A stretch of DNA of 64,000 nt, taken from Pseudomonas triclosanedens (GTDB lineage: Bacteria > Pseudomonadota > Gammaproteobacteria > Pseudomonadales > Pseudomonadaceae). The position numbers were made by a program, and so were the translations under genes. Of this stretch, positions 46,361 to 58,850 are shown piece by piece. The stretch covers positions 868,001 through 932,000 of the forward strand of contig NZ_CP113432.1 in assembly GCF_026686735.1 (NCBI RefSeq), read 5' to 3'. The stretch's first letter is position 1. Each line of letters opens with the position of its first letter. A model generated the notes under the pieces. It worked only from the letters and a program-made list of their open reading frames with translations. It made no database searches and was not told where the DNA came from.

Positions 46361-47409
46361 CAAGCCAAGACTACTACTCGCCCACCAGCTATCGCCCGGA
46401 CCGAATTCCCGACCAACCTGCGTCCCAGGCTCGGAGTCTGTACCAGAAGTTCTCCTGCACCCGCCTGCCGTGGGGAAGCACGCAAGATGTCATACCTGCA
46501 AGTCTGCTTGAGTTCCTGACGCCCGAAGCAATGCGCGGGCATGAGCAGAGGGCAAAGGAGAAAGCCGAGCAGATTGCCAATGGAACTTATAAGCCGACTC
46601 CTTTCGATGGTATAGACCTGCATCAACGATACGACCATGAAAGTCTTACGATGGCGATGCTTTCGTTTAAGTCCCAGTTCTGGCTTCTAATTGGCTTTTT
46701 TGGAAAGGTTGTTTTTTTTGTCGATTTATTTATTGTTCCGTGTGTCTATCTTTTAAGAGTTTTCAGAACGGGTTCAGGTTGGTTTGATACTCTGTGGGCA
46801 TTTAGAGATATGATTCTGGTGGCGATTGTGCTGCCGGCTTTAATGTGGATGGCTGGGTATTTCGTTACTAGCTACTTTCCAAAATTTTGGTTCAAGCCTT
46901 CTCGCGGGCCGCTATGGAAGTTGAGCCGACGTACTGGCCTTGCCACCCTCTATGACTACAAGGAGTTCAAGAAGACAGGTGTAATTGGCGAAGTCAGCGC
47001 ACCTTTCTACGAGTTCGACGCCTATATCCACACCAGCCCTGATCGTCAGGGCGCCCCCCTCAATGTGCTCTACCTGATGCACCGTTACCGCGATATACGA
47101 ATCAAGGTTGGAGCCCTGCTCAGTGCGGACCAGCCTCCCAACGAGGTGCTGGCGTTGTGGGATCTGCTTCAGAACTACATGGATACCAGCCGCCCCTTGC
47201 CCGATACGCCGGCACTGGAGGAATACCGCGCCCAGGACCCGGTGACTGCCGAACATGACCGCAAGACTGGTCGCAATCCGCGTTACTGGGTCGATATGGA
47301 TGATGAAGCGTTCAAGGCGAAGTGCCGGGAAATGGCGGCGAAGATCGATGCTATCGATACGTTTTCACGCCCGAACCTGATTGCCCAGCATGTCGATTTC
47401 GCGGGTTAG
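46357..47409 (+). CDS. Putative membrane immunity protein to the VasX-like toxin, copy 1
   Basis: 350 residues. A soluble N-terminal part (1-105), two or three membrane helices between about 106 and 175 (FFGKVVFFVDLFIVPCVYLL; DMILVAIVLPALMWMAGYFV), then a soluble C-terminal part. ATG overlaps the toxin stop (ATGA). It is in the place held by tsiV2 behind vasX in V. cholerae. It differs from copy 2 almost only at residues 114-158 and the last dozen residues. Confidence 0.78.
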   Translation: MTSQDYYSPTSYRPDRIPDQPASQARSLYQKFSCTRLPWGSTQDVIPASLLEFLTPEAMRGHEQRAKEKAEQIANGTYKPTPFDGIDLHQRYDHESLTMAMLSFKSQFWLLIGFFGKVVFFVDLFIVPCVYLLRVFRTGSGWFDTLWAFRDMILVAIVLPALMWMAGYFVTSYFPKFWFKPSRGPLWKLSRRTGLATLYDYKEFKKTGVIGEVSAPFYEFDAYIHTSPDRQGAPLNVLYLMHRYRDIRIKVGALLSADQPPNEVLALWDLLQNYMDTSRPLPDTPALEEYRAQDPVTAEHDRKTGRNPRYWVDMDDEAFKAKCREMAAKIDAIDTFSRPNLIAQHVDFAG

Positions 47410-47469
47410 CGGGCGGCGCTCTGTGGTCGTGTTTCCGGGCGGACGAGGCAATCAAAAGGCAACCAACGG

Positions 47470-48522
47470 ATGACAAGCCAAGACTACTACTTGCCCACCA
47501 GCTATCGCCCGGACCGAATTCCCGACCAACCTGCGTCCCAGGCTCGGAGTCTGTACCAGAAGTTCTCCTGCACCCGACTGCCGTGGGGAAGCACGCAAGA
47601 TGTCATACCTGCAAGTCTGCTTGAGTTCCTGACGCCCGAAGCAATGCGCAGGCATGAGCAGAGGGCAAAGGAAAAGGCCGAGCAGATTGCCAATGGCACT
47701 TATAAGCCGACTCCTTTCGATGGTATAGACCTGCATCAACGATACGACCATGAAAGTCTTACGATGGCGATGCTTTCGTTTAAGTCGCAGTTCTGGCTTT
47801 TGATTGGCCCTGTTGGAAAGGTTTGGTTTTTTTTAGGTATTTTTCTTGTTTTAAGTGGGTATTTATTTGATCTGGCCCACAAGGGGGGAGGGTGGTTTGA
47901 ACTTTTGTTGTCGTATTTTGATATGTTTTTAATATTGATTCTTCCTCCGGCTTTAATGTGGATGGCTGGGCATTTTGTTTCTAGCTACTTTCCAAAATTT
48001 TGGTTCAAGCCTTCTCACGGGCCGCTATGGAAGTTGAGCCGACGTACTGGCCTTGCCACCCTCTATGACTACAAGAAGTTCAAGAAAACAGGCGTAATTG
48101 GCGAAGTCAGCGCCCCTTTCTACGAGTTCGACGCCTATATCCACACCAGCCCTGATCGTCAGGGCGCCCCCCTCAATGTGCTCTACCTGATGCACCGTTA
48201 CCGCGATATTCGTATCAAGGTCGGAGCCCTGCTCAGTGCGGATCAGCCTCACAACGAGGTGCTGGCGTTGTGGGATCTGCTTCAGAACTACATGGATACC
48301 AGCCGCCCTTTGCCCGATACGCCGGCACTGGAGGAATACCGCGCCCAGGACCCGGTGACCGCCGAACATGACCGCAAGACTGGTCGCAATCCGCGTTACT
48401 GGATCGATATGGATGATGAAGCGTTCAAGGCGAAGTGCCGGGAAATGGCGGCGAAAATAGACTCCATCGACACCTTCAGTAGACCCAGTGTGATGACGGG
48501 CCATGTCGAGTATTCGGATTGA
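47470..48522 (+). CDS. Putative membrane immunity protein to a VasX-like toxin, copy 2
   Basis: 350 residues, near-identical to copy 1 at residues 1-113 and 159-335. At 114-158 only about a third of positions agree (PVGKVWFFLGIFLVLSGYLF; DMFLILILPPALMWMAG). The 35 bp before its ATG repeat the 3' end of the toxin gene, so it arose as a 1113-bp tandem copy. The changed segment is the membrane region, suggesting a different toxin specificity. Confidence 0.76.
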   Translation: MTSQDYYLPTSYRPDRIPDQPASQARSLYQKFSCTRLPWGSTQDVIPASLLEFLTPEAMRRHEQRAKEKAEQIANGTYKPTPFDGIDLHQRYDHESLTMAMLSFKSQFWLLIGPVGKVWFFLGIFLVLSGYLFDLAHKGGGWFELLLSYFDMFLILILPPALMWMAGHFVSSYFPKFWFKPSHGPLWKLSRRTGLATLYDYKKFKKTGVIGEVSAPFYEFDAYIHTSPDRQGAPLNVLYLMHRYRDIRIKVGALLSADQPHNEVLALWDLLQNYMDTSRPLPDTPALEEYRAQDPVTAEHDRKTGRNPRYWIDMDDEAFKAKCREMAAKIDSIDTFSRPSVMTGHVEYSD

Positions 48523-48597
48523 GGCGGGCTGTGCCCCCCAGCTCTTTAGCCGGTTCCGCTAAAACCCGGGAGATGGTGCAGGTGGCGGGTTTGCGGC

Positions 48598-49224
48598 TCA
48601 GTAGCCAGGCGCCTGGATTTCCTGGTGTTCCGCGACGACCCTCAATGTCCGCAGCGTTACCAGCGGTGCGTCCACCACGAACTGGTTCGCCAGCCACGAC
48701 GGTACGCTGCCGCCGGGGTCCGCACGCATCTGGTAGATGACCTCGGTGAGCTTCGGGCCCTTGGGCACCAGCTGCCAGGTGCCGGAGAGCATCGGGACGC
48801 GGATGCGGCCTTCCACTGGCGGGATGTAGTCGGGCGCGGCTTGCAGACGGCGGATCATGCCGCCGTCAGGGGTTTCTTCGGTGCTCACTTGCAGCACCAG
48901 GTCGCGTGGCGCTGCGGGCCAGGGCAGTTTGGTGTCGAGGTAGACCCAAATCGCTTCGTCGGTGTACTTGAGCAGGCGCATCTGTGCACAGGCGTAGAGC
49001 CAGGCGCAGGACACACGCAGGTTCTCCTGCAGGTGGCCCAGGGTGCTGACATCGGCTTTCACCAGGGTGACGCCACGAAAACTCTTGTAGCGCGAGCCGG
49101 GCACGTGGCTGAGGTAGACGCGCACACCATCCTCTTCCTTCGCCAGTTGCCATTCCTCGCTCTGGGCGAGGGCGCCGGTGGGGATCGACAGTAGCAGGGA
49201 GAGCAGGAACGGAGCGGGCTTCAT
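48598..49224 (-). CDS. START-domain lipid-binding-like secreted protein
   Basis: 208 residues: signal peptide MKPAPFLLSLLLSIPTGALA, then a START-like fold (WQLAKEEDGVRVYLSHVPGS, YKSFRGVTLVKA, WVYLDTKLPWPAAPRDLVL, GTWQLVPKGPKLTEVIYQM). Probably periplasmic; the ligand is unknown. It is convergent with the immunity genes. Confidence 0.85.
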   Translation of the reverse strand: MKPAPFLLSLLLSIPTGALAQSEEWQLAKEEDGVRVYLSHVPGSRYKSFRGVTLVKADVSTLGHLQENLRVSCAWLYACAQMRLLKYTDEAIWVYLDTKLPWPAAPRDLVLQVSTEETPDGGMIRRLQAAPDYIPPVEGRIRVPMLSGTWQLVPKGPKLTEVIYQMRADPGGSVPSWLANQFVVDAPLVTLRTLRVVAEHQEIQAPGY

Positions 49225-49320
49225 GGCAGGTGCCGGAATGAGGTAGTAGCCCGATCTTATGCGCTTTGCTCGACGGTTGCGCAGTGGCCGGCGAGCGGTA
49301 GCGGCGTTTCGCAGGCATTA

Positions 49321-49345
49321 AAAAAGCCGGCTTGTGGCCGGCTTT
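49321..49345 (-). terminator. Rho-independent terminator (minus strand)
   Basis: Stem AAAGCCGGC-TTGTG-GCCGGCTTT followed by five T on the minus strand. It has its own upstream stretch separate from the ppa terminator, hence the candidate small RNA. Confidence 0.75.
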
Positions 49346-49435
49346 CAGGGGGTGGTCCAACCTTACTTCTGGTAAAGCAGACCGCCTTGATTCTGTGGCA
49401 GCGCAGGGCTCTGCGTGCGGGGAGCTGATCGTAGC
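49321..49435 (-). ncRNA. Candidate small RNA between ppa and the START gene
   Basis: About 110 nt end in a strong minus-strand terminator, although ppa already has its own terminator at 49468-49495. The stretch has two short potential stems (CGCAG-AGCC-CTGCG; GGTC...GACC). No ORF. The promoter is weak by eye (TACGAT as a possible -10). I do not recognise a named RNA. Confidence 0.35.
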
Positions 49436-49467
49436 AAAGTTGCGACGAAAAACCTATTACCGGTCAT

Positions 49468-49495
49468 AAAAAAGCCCCGTCTAGACGGGGCTTTT
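49468..49495. terminator. Bidirectional terminator after ppa
   Basis: AAGCCCCGTC-TA-GACGGGGCTT with A-run before and T-run after. Confidence 0.85.
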
Positions 49496-49518
49496 CGCGG
49501 CGGGCTACCCCGCAGCCA

Positions 49519-50049
49519 TCACTTGGCCTGGAAGGCGGCGACGGCCTTGGTGATGTAGTCGTGAGCTTGTGCGGCGTTGCCCCAGCCCTCGACCTTCACC
49601 CACTTGCCCTTCTCGAGATCCTTGTAGTTCTCGAAGAAGTGCTTGATCTGCTCCAGCAGCAGGGCCGGCAGGTCGGTGTATTCCTTCACGTCCTTGTACA
49701 GAACGGTCAGCTTGTCGTGCGGCACGGCGATCAGTTTGGCGTCGCCGCCGGCTTCGTCGCTCATGTTCAGCACGCCAACCGGACGGGCGCGGATCACGGA
49801 ACCCGGAGCGACCGGGTAGGGGGTCACGACCAGTACGTCCAGGGGGTCACCGTCGTCGGCCAGGGTGTTCGGGATGAAGCCGTAGTTGGCCGGGTAGAAC
49901 ATCGGGGTGGCCATGAAACGGTCAACGAACAGGCAGTCGGTGTCCTTGTCGATTTCGTACTTGATCGGCGCGTGGTTGGCCGGGATCTCGATGGCGACGT
50001 AAATGTCGTTCGGCAGGTCTTTGCCAGCCGGGATGCTGCTGTAGCTCAT
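49519..50049 (-). CDS. ppa: Inorganic pyrophosphatase (family I)
   Basis: A 176-residue soluble pyrophosphatase with the metal-binding signature DDGDPLD at 65-71, [10 protein letters not shown] at 51-60 and VKVEGWGNA near the end. It hydrolyses PPi to drive biosynthesis. Monocistronic, followed by a strong terminator. Confidence 0.97.
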   Translation of the reverse strand: MSYSSIPAGKDLPNDIYVAIEIPANHAPIKYEIDKDTDCLFVDRFMATPMFYPANYGFIPNTLADDGDPLDVLVVTPYPVAPGSVIRARPVGVLNMSDEAGGDAKLIAVPHDKLTVLYKDVKEYTDLPALLLEQIKHFFENYKDLEKGKWVKVEGWGNAAQAHDYITKAVAAFQAK

Positions 50050-50129
50050 GGACGACTCCAGGTATTGGTCGGGCCGAAAAAGTGCGGCGGATTATAGGCA
50101 GATTGCCGTGGCCAAGCCACAGACATCCG

Positions 50130-50948
50130 CTAGTGCGCCTGAGTTTCCTGATATTCGGGATGCTCGCGCTGGAGCTTGTGCAGGCGCGAGAGCGGATCTT
50201 GCCGGTAGAACAGTGCGAGCTGCTCATAGACCTTTGGATAGGTCGTGTGGAGCAGGTCGGGCGCGGTGAAGAAGTATTCGCTGGTGACGGCGAAGAACTC
50301 CGCGGGGTTTTCGGCTGCGTATGGGTCGATGACGGTATGCGCCTGCGGGTTGCGGTCGAGCTGGCGGTTCATCTGGTCGTAGGCCGACTGCATGGCGGCG
50401 GCCCAGTCGCTGACGCGCATATCGCGGTGCAGCGGCGGCAGGCCGTTGGCGTCGCCGTTGAGCATGTCCAGCTTGTGCGCCAGCTCGTGGATGACTAGGT
50501 TGTAGGCGTCCCAGCCGCCGCCGTTTTCCACGCCCGGCCAGGCGAGGATCACCGGGCCTTGCAGCGAGGTTTCCCCGGCGCGCTCGTCGTCGAATTCATG
50601 GATGACCCCTGCGGGGTCGCGGTGTTTCTGCGGGCTGACGAAGTCGTCCGGGTAGAGCACCAGCTCATGGAAACCCTGGTACCAGTTGAGGTCGGGCAGA
50701 TGCAGCAGGAGCAGCTCTGCCTGGGTGGCGAGGAGCAGGCGGCGGAAGTCGTCCAGCTCGACTCCTGGCAGCGCGGAGAGATGCTTGTCGCGCAGGAACA
50801 GCCGCGCGCGCTCGCCGAGCAGACGCAATTCGTCGTCGCTCAGTCCATCGAGGATCGCCAGGTGCTGGCGTACCCGCTCCCAGAGCTTCGGGTCGAGCGG
50901 ATGGCGGGCCAGGAAGCGCCGGCGCCGCCAGGCTCTGAACGACCACAT
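50130..50948 (-). CDS. mtfA: Zinc-dependent peptidase, M90/MtfA-like
   Basis: 272 residues with the zinc motif HELAHKLD at 154-161 and a downstream glutamate region EFFAVTSEYFF, as in MtfA (Mlc titration factor) proteins. The E. coli protein is about the same length. It starts 7 bp after the dedA stop. Confidence 0.88.
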   Translation of the reverse strand: MWSFRAWRRRRFLARHPLDPKLWERVRQHLAILDGLSDDELRLLGERARLFLRDKHLSALPGVELDDFRRLLLATQAELLLLHLPDLNWYQGFHELVLYPDDFVSPQKHRDPAGVIHEFDDERAGETSLQGPVILAWPGVENGGGWDAYNLVIHELAHKLDMLNGDANGLPPLHRDMRVSDWAAAMQSAYDQMNRQLDRNPQAHTVIDPYAAENPAEFFAVTSEYFFTAPDLLHTTYPKVYEQLALFYRQDPLSRLHKLQREHPEYQETQAH

Positions 50949-50955
50949 CGCCAGG

Positions 50956-51618
50956 TCAATGCTCCGAGGTCGGCGCCTTGGGGGCGGCCGGACGCATCTT
51001 GTGGCGGATGAAACCGATGATCATGGGCAGCAGCGAGAAGGCGATGATGCCGATGATCATCAGCGAAAGGTTCTGCTTGATGAAGGGGACGTTGCCGAAG
51101 AAATAGCCGAGGGTGACCAGGCCGCCGACCCAGGCCACGCTGCCGGCCACGCTGAAGAACAGGAAGCGCAGGTAGGGCATGTAGGCCATGCCGGCGACGA
51201 AGGGCGCGAAGGTGCGCACGATGGGCAGGAAGCGCGCCAGGGTCACGGTCTTGCCGCCGTGACGCTCATAGAACGCGTGGGTCTGGTCGAGGTAGTCGCG
51301 GCGGAAGATCTTGGAGTTCGGGTTGCTGAACAGGCGTTTGCCCAGGGTCCGGCCGATCACGTAGTTGGTGCTGTCGCCGGTGATGGCCGCAACCAGCAGG
51401 AGGCTGCCGAGCAGCCAAGGGTCCATGCCGCCAGTGGCGCAGATGGCGCCGGCGATGAACAGCAGTGAGTCGCCGGGCAGGAAGGGCGTCACCACGAGGC
51501 CGGTTTCGCAGAAGATCACCAGGAACAGGATGGCGTAGATCCATACACCGTAGTTGGTCACCAGCAGGGACAAGTAGGTGTCGAGGTGCAGAACGAGGTC
51601 GATCGGGTTGAAATCCAT
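50956..51618 (-). CDS. dedA: DedA-family inner-membrane protein
   Basis: A 220-residue membrane protein with the DedA motifs [36 protein letters not shown] and [17 protein letters not shown]. Related proteins move undecaprenyl phosphate or phospholipids across the inner membrane. It is upstream of mtfA on the same strand. Confidence 0.93.
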   Translation of the reverse strand: MDFNPIDLVLHLDTYLSLLVTNYGVWIYAILFLVIFCETGLVVTPFLPGDSLLFIAGAICATGGMDPWLLGSLLLVAAITGDSTNYVIGRTLGKRLFSNPNSKIFRRDYLDQTHAFYERHGGKTVTLARFLPIVRTFAPFVAGMAYMPYLRFLFFSVAGSVAWVGGLVTLGYFFGNVPFIKQNLSLMIIGIIAFSLLPMIIGFIRHKMRPAAPKAPTSEH

Positions 51619-51811
51619 GGAGAGCCTGTTTTGACAACGAGGGAACGGCCGGGGTGCGCATTATAGGGGCGGATGCGCCATCGGGGCGCGCATCGTCGCG
51701 TCCTGCGACGAACATCGGCCAGCAGGATATTACAGGTCGAAGGTGAAAATTCGGTTGGGAGGAGCGCTGAAATTCGCTGTGACAAATGCGCAAGGCGCAG
51801 CCGCCGGGGCG

Positions 51812-52690
51812 TCAGAGCAGGCTGGCCTGCCAGCTCAGCAGGGGGCTGGCGGTGATGCCGCCCGGCTGCAGACGCTCATCGGATTTCTGCTCCGAGGACG
51901 GTGACTGTTCTGCTACCGGGTGGGTAGCTACTTCCCGCGAGCGCATGGCCGTCTCCAGGTGCGCTTCGGCGATCAGTTGTTGCAGGCGCCCGCTACGGCG
52001 CAGGGTGCGCAGGCTTCGGTCGAGGCTGGCGGCCAGGGCCTCGCCCTCGGCGCGCCTCCTGGGTACCAGGACGTACAGTGGCTTGATGTCGAGCGGCGGT
52101 TCCACGAAGACCACTTGGTCGCGCAGCGCCGGCGCATTCTGGGCGAGCAACTGATAGCCGGTATAGCGGTCGGCCACCGCCAGGTCGATGCGTCCGCGCA
52201 GAAGCTTTTCCAGGTTCTGCCAGTCGCTGCTGACCACGTCCTTGGTGAGGTAGTCGGCCTGGTCGAAGGCAGTCTGGTTGACGTAGCCGCGCACGACGCC
52301 GATGCGATAGGGGCGCAGGCTTTCGAGGTTGCTCGGTTCTATCGGCAGCGCATGGTCGCGGCGACGGAAGAAGCCCAGTTGGGAATCCAGCAGCGGCATG
52401 GAAGTATAGAAGTCCGCGCTGCGGTCAGCCGAGAGGTAGGCTGGCATCAGCGCATCGAAGCGCCCTTCGCGGGTCTCGTTGAGCGCTCGTTGCCAGGGCA
52501 GGAAGACCAGTTCGGCCTTGTCGCCGTTGAGCGCCAGGGCTTCGTCGAGAATGCGGCTGGCAAGGCCGTGGCCGGGAAGGTCTGGACCGACGTAGGGGGC
52601 CCAGTCCAGCGTGGCGATACGCAGGGTCTGGGCCTGGACGGCGGAACAGGCGAGCGTGAGGAGGAGGCTGACGATCAGGGGACGACGCAT
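51812..52690 (-). CDS. Periplasmic solute-binding protein, family 3-like
   Basis: 292 residues: signal peptide MRRPLIVSLLLTLACSAVQA, then RIATLDWAPYVGPDLPGHGL, ALNGDKAELVFLPWQRALNE and RGRIDLAVADRYTGYQLL, the pattern of SBP family 3 proteins without an adjacent permease. The C-terminal 30 residues are a low-complexity extension. The ligand is unknown. Confidence 0.82.
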   Translation of the reverse strand: MRRPLIVSLLLTLACSAVQAQTLRIATLDWAPYVGPDLPGHGLASRILDEALALNGDKAELVFLPWQRALNETREGRFDALMPAYLSADRSADFYTSMPLLDSQLGFFRRRDHALPIEPSNLESLRPYRIGVVRGYVNQTAFDQADYLTKDVVSSDWQNLEKLLRGRIDLAVADRYTGYQLLAQNAPALRDQVVFVEPPLDIKPLYVLVPRRRAEGEALAASLDRSLRTLRRSGRLQQLIAEAHLETAMRSREVATHPVAEQSPSSEQKSDERLQPGGITASPLLSWQASLL

Positions 52691-52782
52691 GGGGAACCCT
52701 CGGCCGGCGAAGACGGCGATGCGATGGCCGGCCATCACTCTAGTGCGTCTGGCCCGCCGAGACCAGCGGGCCGCTGATAGCC

Positions 52783-53247
52783 TCAGACGAGGTCGTCGCT
52801 GATCGGCAGGATGTAGTTCTTGAACTCGCTGTCTTCGCGGAAGCCGATGGACTCGTAGACCTTCTGCGCCACTTCGTTGTTGACGCTGGTGGAGACGCGC
52901 ATGCGCACTGCCTGGGTCTCGCGGGCCATCTGCCGGGCTGTTTGCAGCAGGTGGTCGGCGACCAGTTGGCGGCGAGCCTCCTCGGCGACGTAGATGTCGT
53001 TGAGGATCCACACGCGCTTGAGCGACAGCGAGGAGAAGCTGGGGTAGAGCTGGCAGAAGCCCAGCAGCTTGCCGTCATCGTCGTCCGGCAGGGCCAGGTA
53101 GATCACCGATTCCTTGCGGCGCAGGCGCTTCTCGAGGAATTTCCGCGACGACTCGGGGTAGGGCAGCATGCCGTAGAACTCGCGGTATTTGACGAACAGC
53201 GGGGCTAGCAGATCGAGGTGGTCGAGCGTGGCTTGCACGATGCGCAT
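52783..53247 (-). CDS. GNAT-family N-acetyltransferase
   Basis: 154 residues (MRIVQATLDHLDLLAPLF; LLGFCQLYPSFSSLSLKRVWILNDIYV; ARRQLVADHLLQTA with the acetyl-CoA loop; YESIGFREDSEFKNYIL). In P. aeruginosa the matching gene (PA4026, from memory) is followed by the ethanolamine genes, absent here. The substrate is unknown. Confidence 0.88.
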   Translation of the reverse strand: MRIVQATLDHLDLLAPLFVKYREFYGMLPYPESSRKFLEKRLRRKESVIYLALPDDDDGKLLGFCQLYPSFSSLSLKRVWILNDIYVAEEARRQLVADHLLQTARQMARETQAVRMRVSTSVNNEVAQKVYESIGFREDSEFKNYILPISDDLV

Positions 53248-53370
53248 GGGCGGGCCTCGGCGTGATGTGAATGGGCTGGTATGGCAATGCAGGGGCTATG
53301 CCAGCGGATAGCCATCTCGTCCGATGCTGCACCAGAAATTGTGGAAAGCGCAATCCAAGCGAGCGTTTGA

Positions 53371-53416
53371 TCTGGTATCGCTTCGCTCCACCCAGCCTGC
53401 CGATCTGACTGGGTGG
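53371..53416. repeat. Interspersed intergenic repeat, copy 1
   Basis: TGGTATCGCTTCGCTCCACCC, read in 20-base pieces, matches the element after the EatR-like gene (reverse complement GGAGCG-AGCGATACC). Short repeats of this kind are common between genes in this group of Pseudomonas. Confidence 0.6.
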
Positions 53417-53458
53417 GTTGCTCCTGCGAAAGATAGCCATCCAAACCGTTTCGCAGAC

Positions 53459-53484
53459 AAAAAAGCGCGGCCCGTGGGCCGCGC
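53459..53484 (-). terminator. Terminator after the aldehyde dehydrogenase
   Basis: GCGCGGCCC-GT-GGGCCGCGC followed by six T on the minus strand, 44 bp after the stop codon. Confidence 0.85.
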
Positions 53485-53527
53485 AAAGTAGTGAACGTTG
53501 AAGCCGCCCGGCGGGCCGGGCGGGCGG

Positions 53528-55048
<1,521 letters not shown>

Positions 55049-55366
55049 GGTCGAATCTCCTGGGTCTTGTGCTTGTTGGGGAGGACGTTGATCAAGCGTA
55101 GAGCAAGGGCCGGGCCATGCCAGCGCAAGTCCCGCCGGGCAAGGCTCCGGGGGCGCTGGCCGGTTTGTCCGCAAGGCGCGCTGTAGCGCCTGCGGGACAG
55201 TACCCGGTGACACTTTGTCCCGTATCCGTGACAGTCGTGACCTGACGGTCGGACAGGCGTTGCAATGCCTGGGGGCGTGGGGGATGCTGTGGAAGTTCGC
55301 CGCCGATCCATGACCGTGGCGGACGTTCGGGACTGCCTCCCGTCCCCTCTGCGGAGAACAACAAGA
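55049..55366. promoter_or_regulatory. Divergent control region of the aldehyde dehydrogenase and its regulator
   Basis: Contains the sigma54 promoter at 55103-55117 and four TGTCC/GGACA half sites at about 55165, 55193-55199, 55216-55222 and 55249. The half sites form inverted pairs and are candidate upstream activating sites. Confidence 0.6.
55103..55117 (-). promoter_or_regulatory. Sigma54 (-24/-12) promoter of the aldehyde dehydrogenase
   Basis: On the minus strand TGGCCCGGCCCTTGC: GG and GC exactly 10 bases apart, close to the consensus TGGCACG-N4-TTGC. It lies about 55 bp before the start codon and faces the dehydrogenase, opposite a sigma54 activator gene. Confidence 0.8.
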
Positions 55367-57283
<1,917 letters not shown>

Positions 57284-57284
57284 G

Positions 57285-57350
57285 ATGGCGTGGAGCGCAG
57301 CGATACCCATCGATGCCGGGTAGGATCGGCATGGGTATCGCTGCGGGTTC
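57285..57350. repeat. Interspersed repeat with 15-bp inverted arms, copy 2
   Basis: Arms CGCAGCGATACCCAT (57296-57310) and ATGGGTATCGCTGCG (57331-57345) are perfect complements around a 20-nt loop. One arm shares GGAGCG-AGCGATACC with the element at 53371. It begins right after the regulator stop and may end its transcript. Confidence 0.7.
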
Positions 57351-57495
57351 GCATCCGTGACAACATTCTCGGGCCACCGGGAACCGCCCTTTCACCTCGT
57401 CGTCTGATGCCCCGGCAGCGGGCCGCGCGAGGGTGCGCTGTGCTACTCTGCCGCCCATTCGAAGCGCCTTGAACGGCTTGATTGCAGGAGTCTGC

Positions 57496-58848
57496 ATGCA
57501 CATCCACATCCTCGGCATCTGCGGCACCTTCATGGGGTCGCTGGCCGTCCTGGCCAAGGAGCTCGGCCACCGCGTGACCGGCTCCGATGCCAACGTCTAC
57601 CCGCCCATGAGTACCCAGCTCGAAGCCCAGGGCATCGAACTGATGCAGGGTTACGATCCGGCGCACCTCGACCCCGCGCCGGACCTCGTGGTCGTCGGCA
57701 ACGCCCTGTCGCGCGGCAATCCGGCGGTGGAGCATGTGCTGAACAAGGGGCTGCCCTACGTGTCCGGCCCGCAATGGCTGGCCGACCATGTGCTGCAAGG
57801 CCGCTGGGTCCTGGCCGCCGCCGGCACCCACGGCAAGACCACCACCAGCAGCATGCTGGCCTGGGTGCTGGAGCATGCCGGTATGAGCCCGGGCTTCCTG
57901 ATCGGCGGCGTGCCGCAGAACTTCGGCGTTTCCGCGCGCCTGGGCGGCACCCCGTTCTTCGTGGTCGAGGCCGACGAGTACGACAGCGCCTTCTTCGACA
58001 AGCGCTCCAAGTTCGTCCACTACCACCCGCGCACGGCGATCCTGAATAATCTGGAATTCGACCACGCGGATATCTTTCCCGATCTCGCCGCCATCGAGCG
58101 CCAGTTCCACCATCTGGTGCGTACCATTCCCGGCGAGGGCCTGATCATTCATCCCACCTCCGAAACCGCGCTCAAGCGCGTGATCGGGATGGGCTGCTGG
58201 ACCCCGGTACAGACCACCGGCGAAGGCGGCCAGTGGCAGGCGCGCCTGCTCAGTGAGGATGGCTCGCGCTTCGAGGTGCTGTTCGACGGCAAGCCGCAGG
58301 GCACCGTGGACTGGGAGCTGACCGGCCAGCACAACGTCGCCAACGCCCTGGCCTGCCTCGCGGCGGCCCGGCATGTCGGTGTGGTGCCGGAGCTGGGTTG
58401 CGCCGCGCTGTCGGCCTTCAAGAGCGTCAAGCGGCGCATGGAGAAGGTCGCCGAGGTCAACGGCGTGACCATCTACGACGATTTCGCCCATCACCCGACC
58501 GCCATCGCCACCACGCTGGACGGCCTGCGCAAGCGCGTGGGCGATGCGCCGATGATCGCCGTGGTCGAACCACGCTCCAACTCCATGAAACTCGGCGCCC
58601 ACCGCGACGGCCTGCCGGAGTCCGTGGTGCAGGCCGACAACGTGTTCTGGTACGCGCCGCCGAACCTGGGCTGGGACCTGGCCGCCACCGTGGCCAGCTC
58701 CACCGTGCCCACGCAGGTCTGCGATTCGCTGGATGCCATCATCGAGGGCGTGAAGGCGATCGCCACGCCGGGCACCCAGGTAGTGATCATGAGCAACGGC
58801 GGTTTCGGCGGCCTGCACGGCAAGCTCGCCAAGGCGCTGGAGGGCTGA
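57496..58848 (+). CDS. mpl: UDP-MurNAc:L-Ala-gamma-D-Glu-meso-DAP ligase
   Basis: 450 residues of the Mur ligase family: [21 protein letters not shown] at the N-terminus, ATP loop [18 protein letters not shown], and [15 protein letters not shown]. It recycles cell-wall tripeptide onto UDP-MurNAc. CAGGAG lies 5 nt before the ATG. It is followed by ubiX 2 bp later. Confidence 0.96.
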   Translation: MHIHILGICGTFMGSLAVLAKELGHRVTGSDANVYPPMSTQLEAQGIELMQGYDPAHLDPAPDLVVVGNALSRGNPAVEHVLNKGLPYVSGPQWLADHVLQGRWVLAAAGTHGKTTTSSMLAWVLEHAGMSPGFLIGGVPQNFGVSARLGGTPFFVVEADEYDSAFFDKRSKFVHYHPRTAILNNLEFDHADIFPDLAAIERQFHHLVRTIPGEGLIIHPTSETALKRVIGMGCWTPVQTTGEGGQWQARLLSEDGSRFEVLFDGKPQGTVDWELTGQHNVANALACLAAARHVGVVPELGCAALSAFKSVKRRMEKVAEVNGVTIYDDFAHHPTAIATTLDGLRKRVGDAPMIAVVEPRSNSMKLGAHRDGLPESVVQADNVFWYAPPNLGWDLAATVASSTVPTQVCDSLDAIIEGVKAIATPGTQVVIMSNGGFGGLHGKLAKALEG

Positions 58849-58850
58849 GC

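Larger units (their letters stand above)
46322..48522 (+). repeat. Tandem duplication of the immunity gene (period 1113 bp)
   Basis: The unit from the last 35 bp of the toxin gene through the immunity gene is present twice (about 46322-47409 and 47435-48522). The junction keeps a relic of the toxin end (GGGCGGACGAGGCAATC) with one base lost relative to the original. Confidence 0.85.

Noticed and set aside
52750..52773. GC-rich hairpin after the GNAT gene as terminator
   Set aside because: The stem GGCCCGC/GCGGGCC is present but no T-run follows on the minus strand.
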